A DNA stretch of 64,000 nucleotides. Source: Neoarius graeffei. Its lineage: Eukaryota > Chordata > Actinopteri > Siluriformes > Ariidae. Below the pieces are notes generated by a model. That model saw nothing but the letters and a program-made list of their open reading frames with translations, was not told the origin of the DNA and did not search any database. Location: positions 57,921,783 to 57,985,782 of the forward strand of contig NC_083577.1 of the NCBI RefSeq assembly GCF_027579695.1, given 5' to 3'. Made by a program: the position numbers and the translations under genes. Positions 12,925 to 25,600 of this stretch are shown here, piece by piece (position 1 is the stretch's first letter; every line of letters begins with the position of its first letter).

Positions 12925-13602
12925 TATATGTTTTAATCTTAATCTAGTCCATTTAATAAAGTGCCAAAATTTAAACTTTATAATATGCAGTTGCCTCACT
13001 TTTCTTTTCAGTGCATCTTAGTTATACATATATTATGGTAATTGCATCAGAAACATTCTAAATCATTAGTTATAGTAATACAGCAACTTATTTTAAGGTG
13101 GCAGTTCTTAGGTTCAGATCCCTTTGTGATCAACAGGAGGTCATGATGATCGATTCTCTTCATTGGCTTGCATAAGATGGAGCAAACCACTGTTCATATT
13201 TTCATGCACATTTTTGTTACAACACTACTTGATCATAGGTAATTAAGGGATCCCCGTAGAGCTATCATATACCTCAGTAATCTATAACAAAACAGTTTAA
13301 CTTGCATGTTGAACTTTAAGGTGAAATTTCAAATGTGTATACATTAATACTGTTTAGGTCAGAAATCATTGAAACACTGGTAAAATCTATCCTATAATCA
13401 TGTATCTAAAACCTCTCAGAGACCCTGAAAATGCACCTGAGAGCATCTATTTTCAAAAAATTTTCCGGGAGAGCATGCCCCCGGACCCCCCTAGTTTCAC
13501 TTCACGCCTTTGGCGCTTGCTTTCACACCATTGGCACTCAATTGTCTGTGTATTATCATGCCAGAATGTAGGGCTTTAATTTTTTTTCTGGGGAAAACAC
13601 TG

Positions 13603-14520
13603 CAATTATGCACATAAAACCAGTAGAGGCATAGACACATGTCATGAGTTTCTGAGCTTACTTTTTGTTCTTGACATTCTCACCTTTACCCTTTTGCTAT
13701 TTATCTCTATCTCTCTAAACGCAGCATTGCCATCCATATTTTGAATGTTCCAGCTCAAGTACACAATACTATAAATGTTATTCTGAAAAAGTTTCCTTCT
13801 GTATTTACACAGAGTTGCCAGTTTAGTATGTACACCTATCTAGTAGCATGTGGTGCATTCTTTGGTCTTTAACAGAATACAGTATTTGTACTAACTATGC
13901 CACATTTTTTACTCAGTAATGGTTCAGTTGTCATTCTTTTTTGCCTAATGGAGACACATTTCCTTGTTCTTCACTGAAAACATCGGCACCTACCTAATCT
14001 TGAGCTGTTTTAGCCTATTCGAGCTGAAAGCTAAGTGATAAATGGAGTATTTTAAGGAGAAATTCTAATATTAAATTTGAATGTCGTTTGTCTTATTCTG
14101 GCCGAGTTTTAGTGTAATTTTCAACATTCTACTCTGATCATTGATCCACAAGCTATTTTATTTGCAGGATTGACAATCACAGTTTTTTTTTTTAAATAAA
14201 ATGGATGACAGTCAACCACACAAGCGCACTACCAACCGTAATCACATTCAAAATCACCACGCTCACTCCTTTTACTCATTCCATCATTCAGTTTAGTGAT
14301 TCTAAAAATGCTGGTCTACCTGATTTATTCCATGTAACCACAGTTTTTGTTGAAGTAAGACTTGTTTGAATCACCATTTTTGTGAATGTAACAGCTTCAG
14401 TGTTAATGCTTAGAATGAGGGCAAATACAGTCAATTTGAAAGTTCATAGAATCTGAAAGTTTAGTCTCTGCACCTTGACAGAATGTTATATATCAGCAAA
14501 AAAGTTGTTAGAAGAAAAAA
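13603..14520. other. Intergenic DNA, nothing recognised
   Basis: AT-rich sequence without a supportable gene or a repeat with visible ends. Confidence 0.35.
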
Positions 14521-14917
14521 CCTTTATTTGTCACATGCACACTCAAGCACAGTGAAATTCGTCCTCTGCATTTAACCCATCTGAAGCAGTGAACACAGAC
14601 ATACACACACACAAGTGAGCAATGAGCACACACACATACCCAGAGCAGTGGGCAGCTACATATGCTACAGCACCCAGGGAGCAGTTGGGGGTTAGGTGCC
14701 TTGCTCTAGGGCACTTCAGCCCAAGGCTGCCCCATGTTAACTTAACCGCGTGTCTTTCAACTGTGGGGGGAAACCAGAGCTCCCGGAGGAAACTCACGCA
14801 GACACGGGGAGAACATGCAAACTCCACACAGAAAAGCCCCCGTCAGCCACTGGGCTTGAATCCAGAACCTTCTTGCTGTGAGGCAACAGTGCTAACCACT
14901 ACACCACCATGCCGCCC
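14521..14917 (-). mobile_element. DANA/Mermaid-headed SINE with a different 3' tail
   Basis: On the minus strand the tRNA-like head and body match the other SINEs (GTAGTGGTTAGCACTGTTGC, GGAGTTTGCATGTTCTCCCC). The 3' third is different: it carries CTTGAGTGTGCATGTGACAA and ends AATAAAGG, a LINE-like tail. It is therefore a second subfamily sharing the head but using another tail. Confidence 0.8.
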
Positions 14918-15087
14918 ACGTCATGCACTTCATGGATTATGTTTCCATGGATGTGCTCTCAACCCCATTGATCTTAGAAATAAATTCGAATGCCTTATCA
15001 CCTGACTTCACTAATGTCCTTGTGACTGAACAAAAACAAATCCCCACAATCACATTCTAAAATGAGATACACATATGTCAGATAACG

Positions 15088-16516
15088 GAATCCAGGGACA
15101 CATGTCCGCCCGGGGGCATTTTGAGTTATTGACAGATTCAGAAAGTACAGTTTCTAAGCTTTCCAATGATGCCTTCCATATGGAGATCTGACAATATTTG
15201 AAGAATGTGTGGCCTTTTGAAAGTGCATACCTCTTAAAACAGAAAAGGGAGAAAATCGCCCTCAAAGTTTTCCATCTCAGCTACTCTGGGTGTAGGGCGG
15301 GCACATAATGGTGCTCATCTGCATGACATTAAGGAAAGCCCTACCCCCTACGAGCTAGCACGATACTACTTTCATGTAAACAAAGATCACCACGTCAATT
15401 TTCCTTCCATGCAAAGTATGCCCAAAACAATTATGAAGTACAAAAATAAGTTCTAAAGTATACTTTAACGTTTTGTGGTTGAAAAATTACTCACACCATA
15501 AGAAAGATAGCACGATGATGACACAACTAACACAACACTAGTTTCATGTAAAGCCTCGGTCACAACCGGCCATACGTGCTCCTACGGCCGGTCTACATGC
15601 AAAAAACGCAAGAAACGCATGGAGGGCGCGCGTGAAACGCACGAGAGCGCGCGTGTGACGTGCGGATTTTCGAGCCCCAGACCGGCCGCAGAGGTTCTTT
15701 GTCATGTCAAACAAACTCTACGGGCGCTTACGTTTTTTTCAGGTTGCAAGACAAACTTACGGCCAACGCGCGTCTTTCTCCATGGAAAAAAAAAACGCAG
15801 CTATTTGGGAAACGGCAAAAATCGCATGGCCAAAAAAATCGTATGTCCGGTTGTGATCTAGGCTTAACCAAACCACAACACTCTCCGTTACATGCAAAAA
15901 TAACCACACAGCCTTAGATTAATAAACTTACCCCATCAGAAAGAGAAACGTCGCCTTGCACACATCAATGCCTCCAATGGAATATGTAGTCCTAGAACGG
16001 TCCGTGTATCATCCGATCATTCAAGTATTCCATTCAATCTGGAAAACGAGGTTGCGCTTTTTTTGTTGTTGCTAGAAATGGTTATCTCCGATGTAAATAC
16101 CATGTGTCTGTTTGCTTCGCGGTGTTTCAGCTCCTCTGCGCTCTGTTTAGTTTGCTCATTCCATAGTGAAATTACGTGCCTGTATGCAGCTTAAGTAGCC
16201 ACGAGCTCAGCTCGTATCATACAGCTGATTGACGAATAAAAAACAAAAACAAAAGACTTAAATCATCATGTGAATGGCCCATATGGTAATTTACCCACAC
16301 CCCCCAGCAGGCTACAGTCCTGACAAAAATGAGACAAATTGCAACAAAAAATGTATGCTTTTCCAACAAAACAATCTATCTGAAATACTGATTGCATTCT
16401 TCAAGATCTCAACTTGCACATGATGGAAAAAAACGAAAATCACAAATTTCGAAAAAAAAAATGCTTCTTTTGTGATTATCTCAGATTCGTTTCGGCCGAC
16501 ATGCGTCCCTGGATTC
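15088..16516. mobile_element. Inverted-repeat element of unknown family with a nested MITE
   Basis: GAATCCAGGGACACATGTCC at 15088 recurs in inverse orientation at 16494-16516 as GAATCCAGGGACGCATGTCG, so the two form subterminal or terminal inverted repeats about 1.4 kb apart. The outer boundaries probably lie somewhat beyond these positions. No transposase frame is seen. The GC-rich unit at 15551-15865 is inserted in it. Confidence 0.5.
15551..15865. mobile_element. GC- and CpG-rich MITE
   Basis: The termini are inverted: left AAGCCTCGGTCACAACCGG, right (reverse complement) AAGCCTAGATCACAACCGG. The interior is much richer in CpG (GGCGCGCGTGAAACGCACG) than the AT-rich flanks. No transposase is encoded. 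Confidence 0.7.
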
Positions 16517-16650
16517 GGTGAGGGGTCACATATTCCAAACACATATGGAAGTGATGCTTGGGTATCTATACTTTTGGTCAAGCAGTGTATTAAAAGGTCT
16601 GTTATCACTAGAAGAAACACAGCATTGTAGGGAACTGTAACTGCAAAATA

Positions 16651-17873
16651 CACTGCGCTACCAAAAAAAAGTTGCGCACTCTAATATTTGGTTGGACCGC
16701 CTTTAGCTTTGATTACAGCATGTATTTGCCGTGGTATTGTTTTGATAAACTTATGCAATGTCGCAACATTTATTTCAGTCCAGAGTTGTATTCATTTTTC
16801 ATTGAGATCTTGTGTTGAGGATGGAAGAGTCAAACCACTGCGTAAAGTCTTCTCCAGCACATCCCAAAGATACTCAGTGGGGTTAAGGTTGGATCTCTGG
16901 GGTGGACAATTCATATGTGAAAATGATTCCTCATGCATCCTGAACCACTCTTTCACAATATGAGCCCTAATTTTATGCCTGTGCCATCAGGGAAGAAAAA
17001 ATCCATTGATGCGATAACCTGGTCATTCATTACATTCAGGTTGTCAATTGACTTTATTTTATTGCCCCATAATGTTGCTGAGCTTCGACCTGACCAACTG
17101 AAGCAACCCCCGATCATAACACTGCCTCCAGAGGCTTATACAGTGGCCACTAGGCATGATGGATGCATCACTTCATGCACTTCACTTCTTACCCTAACAC
17201 ACCTCTCACCCTGGAGTAAGGTCAGTCTGGCCTTATCAAATCACATGACCTTTCTCCATTGCTCCAGAGTCTAAGCTTTATGCTCCGTAGCAAATTGAAG
17301 CTTTTGATTAGTCTCACTACCAAGTGGTTTTCTTTTGGTCACACAGCTGTTTAGTAGCAATCCTGTGAGTTCTCATCACTCTGTGAGTGTGAAAATGCTC
17401 TTAATTTCAATATTAAACAAAGGCATGAGCTGTACTGTTGATTTTTTTTAAACGATTCGACTTCACCAAGCATTTAAGTGATCTCTGACCATGGTCAGTC
17501 AGGATCTTTTTCCAACCACATTTTTTTTTCCATGAAGTTGATGGTTCACCACTATTCTTCCATATTTTAATAATGCGTTGGACAGTTCGTAACCCAATTC
17601 CAGTCATTTCAGCAACCCCCTTAGTTGTTTTCTTTGCTTGATGCAGGCCAATAATTTGACCCTTCTGAAACACAGTTGCATCTTTTCCATGAGTACAGGA
17701 TACGTCTTCCGACATGTTTGTTTAAGAAATGAGAAGCTACTCACTGCATCAGTTGGGGTGAAAAGAATTGTTGCCAGCTGAAACACATTAATCACTGCAG
17801 TAATTATCCAATCAAAGGCTCTTATGTATTTGCTTATTTAAATCCAAATGACGACTTTTTTTGGTTGGTAGTG
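16651..17873 (-). mobile_element. Tc1-like element, third family, decayed
   Basis: TA flanks both ends. The left end CACTGCGCTACCAAAAAAAA and the inverted right end CACTACCAACCAAAAAAAG form the terminal repeats. The minus strand at 17413-17715 encodes the paired helix-turn-helix part (FQKGQIIGLHQAKKTTKGVAEMTGIGLRTVQRIIKIW). The catalytic part toward 16700-17280 is broken into short frames. Confidence 0.85.
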
Positions 17874-18156
17874 TAATATCTTTGCCAAAATAATGAGCTC
17901 ATTAGTTAAATATATTTTAAGAAGCAAAGTGTGACTGAGCTATGCTTTGTATTCCTCCAGTGCGCTAACATTTCTTGCAGAAATATTTTTTTTTTCATAG
18001 TGTCTGGGTGAAACACAGTACTGCAACTCATTTATATCCTTAATGGGTGGGACCTGGAAGCGCAATGTTCATGGGAGGGAACTGGAAGCACACTGTCTCA
18101 AAACTAAATTCAGAAACACCAGGCACAGACACAAAATATCATTAAAGAAACAGCAG

Positions 18157-18277
18157 TGGGTTTCCCAAAAGCCTCATAACACTAAAGGCATCTTAACTAG
18201 GAGAGACAGTGTTCATTGTGCTGCTTGCTCTACCATTTAATGATGATCTTTGTGCTGCGATGCTTTTGGGAAACCCA
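18157..18277. mobile_element. Small foldback MITE (copy 1)
   Basis: The unit begins TGGGTTTCCCAAAAGC and ends with its exact reverse complement GCTTTTGGGAAACCCA, enclosing about 90 bp. A related copy lies at 41350-41468. Confidence 0.7.
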
Positions 18278-18967
18278 CCCCAGTTCATTAGTAGGTGCAT
18301 CACTGGTGAGGCCCTACTGAAACTGATGTGGTAAAAATGATGGCCAAACAGTTTTCAAATATAGGTCCTGTTCTCTTGTTTGAAAAGAAGGGATTGTTGG
18401 GGGTGAGCTAGTGGCTGAAGGAAAAAAGTGTCCAAAACCCAAATACCAGGTCTGGGATGAAATTTTTGGGATATCTTTTTTTTTTTTTTTTGAGTAAGTG
18501 GATGTCTGTCATTTGATGAAACATGGGTCACAGGTTATGAGGTGTGCTAATGTATAAGGAAAGGTTATTCAAACAAGTAATGGGAAGGTATGAATGAAAT
18601 GAAATAGGTTAAAGGTTTGCAGAAGAGGCATGTTGTGCATCCAAACATATATTTATCAATATTGGTGCAGTTCGTGAACTTACCCATGGAGTACACAGGA
18701 TAATAACAAGACAAGTAGATATACCTCCTTTACCACAGGATTTTCCAGGACATTCACATGTGGAATGTTATACACATAATTACACAAGACCAGCAAATTC
18801 AGTAGGCTAGATTGTGTGGTCTATCTCATATGGTACATACTTGTACTGTATATTCTTGTTGTGCTGCTTCTTAAAATCCAGGATCACTAAGATCACCAAT
18901 TCAATATCAGACTTCAAAGGTAATGTTTTACAAATATTTTCTGTTTTCTCTGTATTTGGTCCCAGGT
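18278..18967 (+). other. Upstream flank or intron of htr1f, with splice acceptor at 18965
   Basis: No repeat boundary or gene is evident apart from a T run near 18475-18493. The sequence TTTTCTCTGTATTTGGTCCCAG ends at 18965 just before the coding exon, so a spliced 5' untranslated exon lies upstream. The exon itself was not located with confidence. Confidence 0.5.
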
Positions 18968-20092
18968 ATGGATCCAAACACCACCAATCCAAATGGCACA
19001 GGTGTGGCTAATTTTACAGACGGGCTTGGTAGAAGTCCTGCAGGCATGATCCTTCTCTCTCTCACTCTGTCTCTGCTGGCTGTACTAACCACAGCAATCA
19101 ACTCCTTAGTCATCACTGCCATCACTGTCACTCGCAAACTTCACCACCCCGCTAACTACCTTATTTGCTCTCTGGCTGTGACGGACCTGCTGGTGGCCAT
19201 CCTGGTCATGCCTTTTAGCATCGTCTACATTGTGCAAGAGACATGGGTCATGGGTGAGGTAATGTGCACCATCTGGCTCAATGTTGACATCACCTGCTGC
19301 ACATGCTCTATTTTGCATTTGGCAGCTATTGCTGTGGATCGTTATTGCGCCATCACAGATGCCGTGGAGTACTCCAGGAAGAGGACGTCTCTTCGGGCTG
19401 TTGTCACAATCAGTGTTGTTTGGCTCCTGTCCATTCTCATATCTCTACCTCCAATGCTTTGGAGACACTTCAAACAAGGAGAAAAGCAGGAGAACGAATG
19501 TCTCATAAGACATGAAAACATTGCTTTTGCCCTTTACTCCACATTTGGGGCCTTCTACGTCCCACTTATACTCATCCTTATCCTTTACTATAAAATATAC
19601 CAAGCAGCTAAAATTATTTACCACAAAAGAAGGCCCAGCCCCATGAACAAGCTTGAGATAAATGGACACAAGATCCCTATGTGCGCTGACAGAGAACAGC
19701 AGAGTCATAATGCACTCACCCTACCAGAGAAGTCAATGTCAGAACCCTCTACAGAGAGCAACAAGAAACACAGCCCTGCCACAAGCCCAAATTTTCAGCC
19801 TCGCCATGAGATGTCGATCAAAAGACAACGGATTTCAGGGGCACGTGAAAGAAAGGCAGCCATGACCCTGGGCCTCATTCTTGGGGCATTTGTCATCTGT
19901 TGGCTGCCATTCTTCATTCAGGAAGTGATTATTAGCATATGCAGCAACTGCACCCCCTCCAATGAAATGGCTACATTTCTGACCTGGCTAGGATACCTTA
20001 ACTCACTAATCAACCCACTCATTTATACCATCTTTAATGAGGACTTCAAGAAAGCATTTCATAAATTGATCAAATGCCGAAATGAACTGTGA
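18968..20092 (+). CDS. htr1f: 5-hydroxytryptamine receptor 1F-like (serotonin GPCR)
   Basis: A 374-residue class A receptor for serotonin that would couple to Gi/o and lower cAMP at the plasma membrane. Seven hydrophobic segments are present. Amine-binding Asp107 lies in transmembrane helix 3 (NVDITCCTCSILHL), the DRY motif is at 124-126, the Cys100-Cys178 disulfide pair is present, CWLPFF starts at 311 and NPLIY is at 349-353. N-glycosylation sequons lie at N4, N9 and N15. It matches HTR1F better than HTR1E: KLHHPANYLICSLAVTD and DAVEYSRKRT follow the 1F pattern, and the length is close to the mammalian protein. The frame is open further upstream, but the CAG acceptor at 18965 places the exon start just before ATG 18968, so that ATG is chosen. 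The coding region is one exon, as usual for 5-HT1 receptors. No defects are seen. Confidence 0.95.
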   Translation: MDPNTTNPNGTGVANFTDGLGRSPAGMILLSLTLSLLAVLTTAINSLVITAITVTRKLHHPANYLICSLAVTDLLVAILVMPFSIVYIVQETWVMGEVMCTIWLNVDITCCTCSILHLAAIAVDRYCAITDAVEYSRKRTSLRAVVTISVVWLLSILISLPPMLWRHFKQGEKQENECLIRHENIAFALYSTFGAFYVPLILILILYYKIYQAAKIIYHKRRPSPMNKLEINGHKIPMCADREQQSHNALTLPEKSMSEPSTESNKKHSPATSPNFQPRHEMSIKRQRISGARERKAAMTLGLILGAFVICWLPFFIQEVIISICSNCTPSNEMATFLTWLGYLNSLINPLIYTIFNEDFKKAFHKLIKCRNEL

Positions 20093-22018
20093 TACAGAAA
20101 AATGGAATGTCATTGCTTTCATTGAAAATGTTAAATATTGATGTGAAATTTTGAAAATGGGAGAGAAAATGAATACTTCTATAATGCAGGTGAATATTTA
20201 AAAGTGATGACCTTTGTTTGTCTGTAAAAATACACACATTGCCCATCAAAAGTTTGGAGACACCTTGCTGTTTTCAAGTGAATTTTGACTTTAAATGCTC
20301 CCAAAAAACTTTAAAACTGTGCAGGAGAAACCTGTGCAGGAGCAGTCACCCAACCTTTGCCCAGGATGTTCTGTGATGAGTCAGACTGAAAGGTTTGAGA
20401 GACAGAGGTGTTCACTGGCATGTTCTACAAGTGGTACAAGCTCTCTAAGTAACGTGTATTAAATGTGTCCATAGTTTGTATGAAGAAAGTGTAACTGTTT
20501 TTACTGCTGAGATTTTTAAATGAACATATACATTTATTCTCTTTTATATACACATTCACATACATTATAGCCAAAAGTTTGTCGATACCTGACCATCACA
20601 GTCATTTGTGCACCTTCTCCAAACTGTTCCCATAAAGACCCCAAACACTGAAGTATGCTATTACCAGTCGATTTAATTTGTATATGTCACAAACATCGTA
20701 CATGTAAGCTGGTGTATGAAAATAAGTCATCTTATGGGATTATAATAATCATAAATGTTAAAGAAAAAATATGCCTGTATTTTCTGGGATAATTTTTAAT
20801 ATTATTAAATTGAATGTTATGTAAAGGTTATTTAATTTTTATTTAAACCTTTAATATATTTAAAGACAGTATAGGATGTCAAGAAAATAAACATGCCATA
20901 TACATGATACATCTGTTATTATATATGTTGTAACATAGTCCTCAGTAATAATCAACATACTAACATTCATGCAATGCATTATTTTATTAGTCATGCAATA
21001 ATTCATTTTTTTCTTATAAATATTTATTGAATATGAAAGGAGACCTGTGTAAATAATTATTGCTGACAAATAATGACACGGTTCATTTATTAGACAGAAA
21101 TTCAGTGTATTGTCAATTTCAAGTTTGGTGCTGTGAAATATGAGGAAAAAAAAAACGTACAGATTTCTCTCAAACTGCTCAATGACACATGCGCAACAGA
21201 CACATTTCCAGTGTTCATTCCACAAGTCATATATTTTTCTTGCTAAATATAATGCGTATAGTTAAAAATAAACAAAATATAGCAATTCTGTGGCACCATG
21301 TGAAGATGCATGAAAATGCAAGTTCAACAGTGACTCCAGCTGCATATGACAGGAAATGCAATCAATTTATTGTCTCTATAAAATTATCATCATCATTCAG
21401 TTCACAAGCCTCAGATAACAACAGGAACCCATGACCATTTGGAGAATTTTTATTAATTTACACCTTTCAGAAACCAGAGGATACATATGCTTTATTTTTA
21501 AAGCTTGTGTTATCATCGTTGCATAATATTGCTCTAGAATGATGTAACCCAGGTTCATGCAAGAGAATGAATGCAATATTAGCTGGACAGCTTTGCACCA
21601 ATTTTAATTGCTGATAAGTATAATGATTATCCAGTTCTGGTTTATGAAATTGTTCACCTATTGTTTAATTTCCCTTCATATACTGCATATACATGTCTTT
21701 GACATAAAATATGGAACAGAAATTCCTGAACTAATTTGCACTTGGAATATAGGTGTCCTGTACTGAGGTGAAAAGGTAACGGAAGGTAACAGATGAAAGA
21801 GTTCACACATTACTACGCATATTATTCTAAAATTCCATCCTTTCCATACAACATGCAGTCGATTTCACAACACACACTCAACTCCCATCAGTATTTTTAA
21901 CAGGACAAGTTTCACAGACAAATCAATAAATATATTATGCAAGCTTTGATATTGACATTCTAAATGGAAAACAAGTTATAGACTTATCTAAAGTTTATGC
22001 TCACTGTAAACCGTGTAT

Positions 22019-22064
<46 letters not shown>

Positions 22065-22658
22065 GTTGTTTAATGGCATGCATTTTTATTTCCAGTTGCT
22101 GATATTTTTAGGTCCAGTTGCTGATATAGTCCATGCTAAACAGACCAAGTAGGGCATAATGTCTTAGTGCTTATATCTAATACAAATATTCATTTGTTTT
22201 CATAGCAATAGTGCAGCATACAAGCTAAATTAACAAAATAGTAGAGAAAAATAAATTAAATATTCTAGAAATTAATTAATTAAATTTTAAATACATTAAA
22301 TATAAATTACTATACTGTTAAAATCATATTAAGAGAAATAAAGATGGTTAACACAAATCATTAAAGATATATATATATCTCCAGTATAATTATTAGCATA
22401 AGTGCTGGTAGTAAAACTTGCCCTTTGAAGTGTAGAGGAATTATTGTTAAGAATCTAGATGCATAGTTATCCCCTTAAAAGGGACGCCAGCTTTTCTGGG
22501 TTTTTTTTTTTCCATTTTTATCCTACCATTGACAGAGAAGCTGGCTACAGCCATAGTAGAAATATCTGTGCTCTCATGCATTTGCTAAAGAAAACATAAG
22601 CCTATCAGAGTTAGGCAGGTCATCCCAAAACCCTAAACACTTAGTGATAGAGTTTTAA
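20093..22658. other. Convergent intergenic region between htr1f and the glutaredoxin-DUF547 gene
   Basis: It should contain both 3' untranslated regions. A possible polyadenylation signal AATAAA for htr1f is at 20886. 20245-20270 and 20567-20610 look like Tc1-type terminal fragments (CATCAAAAGTTTGGAGACAC; AGCCAAAAGTTTGTCGATAC). A 30-nt G homopolymer lies at 22033-22062. No other gene is supportable. Confidence 0.45.
22033..22062 (+). repeat. Poly-G tract (30 G) after a (GT)n run
   Basis: An uninterrupted run of 30 G follows a short GT microsatellite in the htr1f 3' flank. Such a run can form a quadruplex and is prone to sequencing length error. Confidence 0.9.
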
Positions 22659-25600
22659 TTAGTGTGTGCTGTTGGTGGACCAGTCATAAGGCATGTAGCT
22701 AACTTTAACTTTCCCTGTAGATAGAAGAGTTTTCAGACTTGTCTTCTTCTGAGATGCCCTCATATGGTTTAAAACCCAGTTCAGCAACTGCATAGGAGAA
22801 CACAACTTTTAAAAGAAGACCTTGTACATGCTATATGCAGCTTGAAATTTTTAGCAAAGTTTCAAGCTCAAAGAAAAGAGCATTGACTCAAACTGGCTCA
22901 AGCTTTTGAATCAGGCTACCTTTTCATCAGTGTCTCCAAAATCTGTCTTGTACCATTTGAAGATCTTGCTAAGCTTCAGCTCTCTTTTCACAGAATTCAC
23001 AATGCAGCCATCATCAGCCTCCAGAAATGCTTCAGCAGCAGTTCGCAGCTGACTGCTAATGTCCTGGTAAGAAACATTTAGACTCTAATAATAATAATAA
23101 TAATAATAATATGAAATCAAAAAGCTAATTAACTCAGAAATAAACATGCAGTTCACCTGTGGGGTATAGATCCTAATGGATGGGCAGCTTTTCGAACCAC
23201 AGTTCAGTGCAAAATGAATTAGAGGCTCTGCTTCAGGAAGTGCAACCTAATGAAGTATCAAAAAACATGCGATTGATCAAAATGAAACTCATTGTCTTTT
23301 AAATGGCACGGCTACTACTACAGCGTATTACTTTGTGTTACTTTATACAGTCCATGCTTTCTCCTTCTATTTGAATAACTCAACTTAGTAAAAAAAAATG
23401 CATTGCATTAAATTAACAGCATTATCTTAAATTAAAATCATAACGTATTAAAAATACAAGAATTTGTATCGGGTAATTACTACATATTCCTCTGATATTT
23501 AAAATACTGATAATTATTAATATTATCATCATCAAGTGAACTGTGTACATTTTCTAGTTTTGCTGCTAGAATAGATAATGGAGTGCCCCTCAGAAACAAA
23601 TAGTCAAAAAGACATTAGTCAGGAACAACTAGCTATTATTGTAATTATCCTATTGAGGACAGCTGTACAAGGAAGTGAGGCTGAGAATGATTGTTGTTGC
23701 TTCTTAGATGCATGGAATTATTAGCTGATGGATTAATTTAGACAATTAAGAAAGGACTCCTTAAATGCTGAGATTATAAAGCACTATAGACTGCCCCTTC
23801 TAACAACTTTACACAAGTGTTAACAGCAGTGTAAAACAGATACATTTCACCTGTAGTCTCGGGTCATTATTTGAGAAGGGCTTCAGAAATTGTGCTACTC
23901 CTTTCCTATTTCCCCGCAGCACTCCATTCTCAATATCCTGCAGTGTGAACACCTCTCCTCCAATCAGGTAGCTCACAAAGTTGAAGAACTGCACAATGAT
24001 ATGTGTTTTTCATTTATAATCTGTTATTTCAAAGCCACATACAACCCCAATTCCAAAAAAGTTGGCACACTGTATAAAATGTAAAAAACAGAATGCAATG
24101 ATTTGCAAATCCTTTATGGTTTTGTAGTAAAAAGAGTGCAGGTGCTAAACTGGCCTGCATGTCTCCCATTGAAAATGTGTGTCGCATTATGAAGCACAAA
24201 ATGCAACAGTGGAGACCCTGGACTGTCAAGCAATTTAAGTCATATATCAGGCAAGAATGGGAAAGAATTTCATGTTCAAAACTTCAACAGTTAGTATCCT
24301 TAGTTCTCGAATGCTTTCTGAGTGTTGTTAAAAGAAAAGATGATGTAACACAGTGGTAAACATGCCCCTTGTCCCAACTTTTTTGGAATGTGTTACAGGC
24401 ATCAAATTCAGAATGAGTATATATTTATTAAAACAACAACAACAGCAACAATAAAGTTTATCCATTTGAACATTAAATATCTTGTCTCTGTATTCTATTC
24501 ACTTGAATATAGGTTGAAAAGGATTTGCAAATCATTGTATTCTATCTTCATTTACATTTTACACAGCATCCCAACTTTTTTGGAAGTAGGGTTGTAAAAT
24601 AGGATAAAATTTCATCTGAGCTTCCAAGACTAAAACAAAGCCATCTTCTTACCCGGTACCTCTGCCACATGTTTTTGGGGAAGCCGAAGCGCAGGTAGCC
24701 GTGGATAACCATGGCATTGTAGACATTGATGAAGAAGGCCAGCCTCTCATCATGACTCAGACAGAGCAGCTCCACATGCTGTAGGGCCACAACCAGCTCA
24801 CAATACCGTTCATAGCATGTGCTTTTAGGTATGGCCTTATAGTCCACTAACTGTAGAAAAAATAATAATAAAAACTCCTCATAACATACAGTAGATTAAT
24901 GAAGATTAGTTACATCAAACCCACTCCATTTGAAACAAGTTAATGTAATGTTAAGTAAATAAAGTAATGTTACCCGTTTACATTAAACTTGTTGAAATAC
25001 TGCATGTTAGAACAGGGTAGTTAGTACCTTGCCATCAGCAGAGAGGTGATCAGAGTACAGTTTCGTGATCAGATTCCTCAGGACCTCAGATAATTCAGAA
25101 GCTGTCATTGCTGAAATAATGTTAATAAATATTCTTTATTCTTCATTTACTAAAATGGAAGGGAAATAACGCATGAGCATGTACAGAACAGTAAAGCCCC
25201 AAACTGGAAAGAGAGTCTGGATGCGTGCAGATTAATAAACACATGCAGGTCTAGAGGAGAATATGCACTTAAATGGAGTGGGTTTGGTGTGTCAATACAG
25301 AAAAAGAGATTTTTTTTTTTTAAAATGAACAAATATGATATTTATCTACACAAGCACAAAAAACAAAAAGTCAAATAGCATCACTGTAGAGGATAAATGC
25401 ATTTGCACATACACCAGTGACCGCAAGCCTCTATATCCAACAAGAAACGCAACTGTCTGCAAGTTTTATGTAAGATTGTTTGGGGCCAAATGCTACCATT
25501 TCTACAAAGTACACTTAGAGTAGTGCATTGTACCTTGAATAAGGTGCTACTGTTATCCAATTGCTTTTTCCAACCAAGGCAGTAAAATACTGTAATTAGA

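Larger units (their letters stand above)
12018..13602. mobile_element. Decayed hAT-like element with BED-finger ORF and large palindrome
   Basis: The ends are inverted copies: left CAATGGTTTTCCCC, right (reverse complement) CAGTGTTTTCCCCAG, a CAGTG-type hAT terminus. ATTATG lies next to both ends, but a clean 8-bp duplication is not seen. The interior has a GCGTATCGGGCCCGATACGC palindrome near the left end, a short BED-finger ORF (12263-12571), a long palindrome (12568-12924), and near the right end the phrase AGCATGCCCCCGGACCCCCC seen in fish hAT repeats. No catalytic domain remains. The superfamily call rests on termini and the BED finger. Confidence 0.6.

Noticed and set aside
15619-15917. 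80- and 85-codon open frames
   Set aside because: They lie inside the GC-rich MITE and show no family motif.
16312-16653. 113-codon minus-strand open frame
   Set aside because: It overlaps the edge of the inverted-repeat element and has no recognisable domain.
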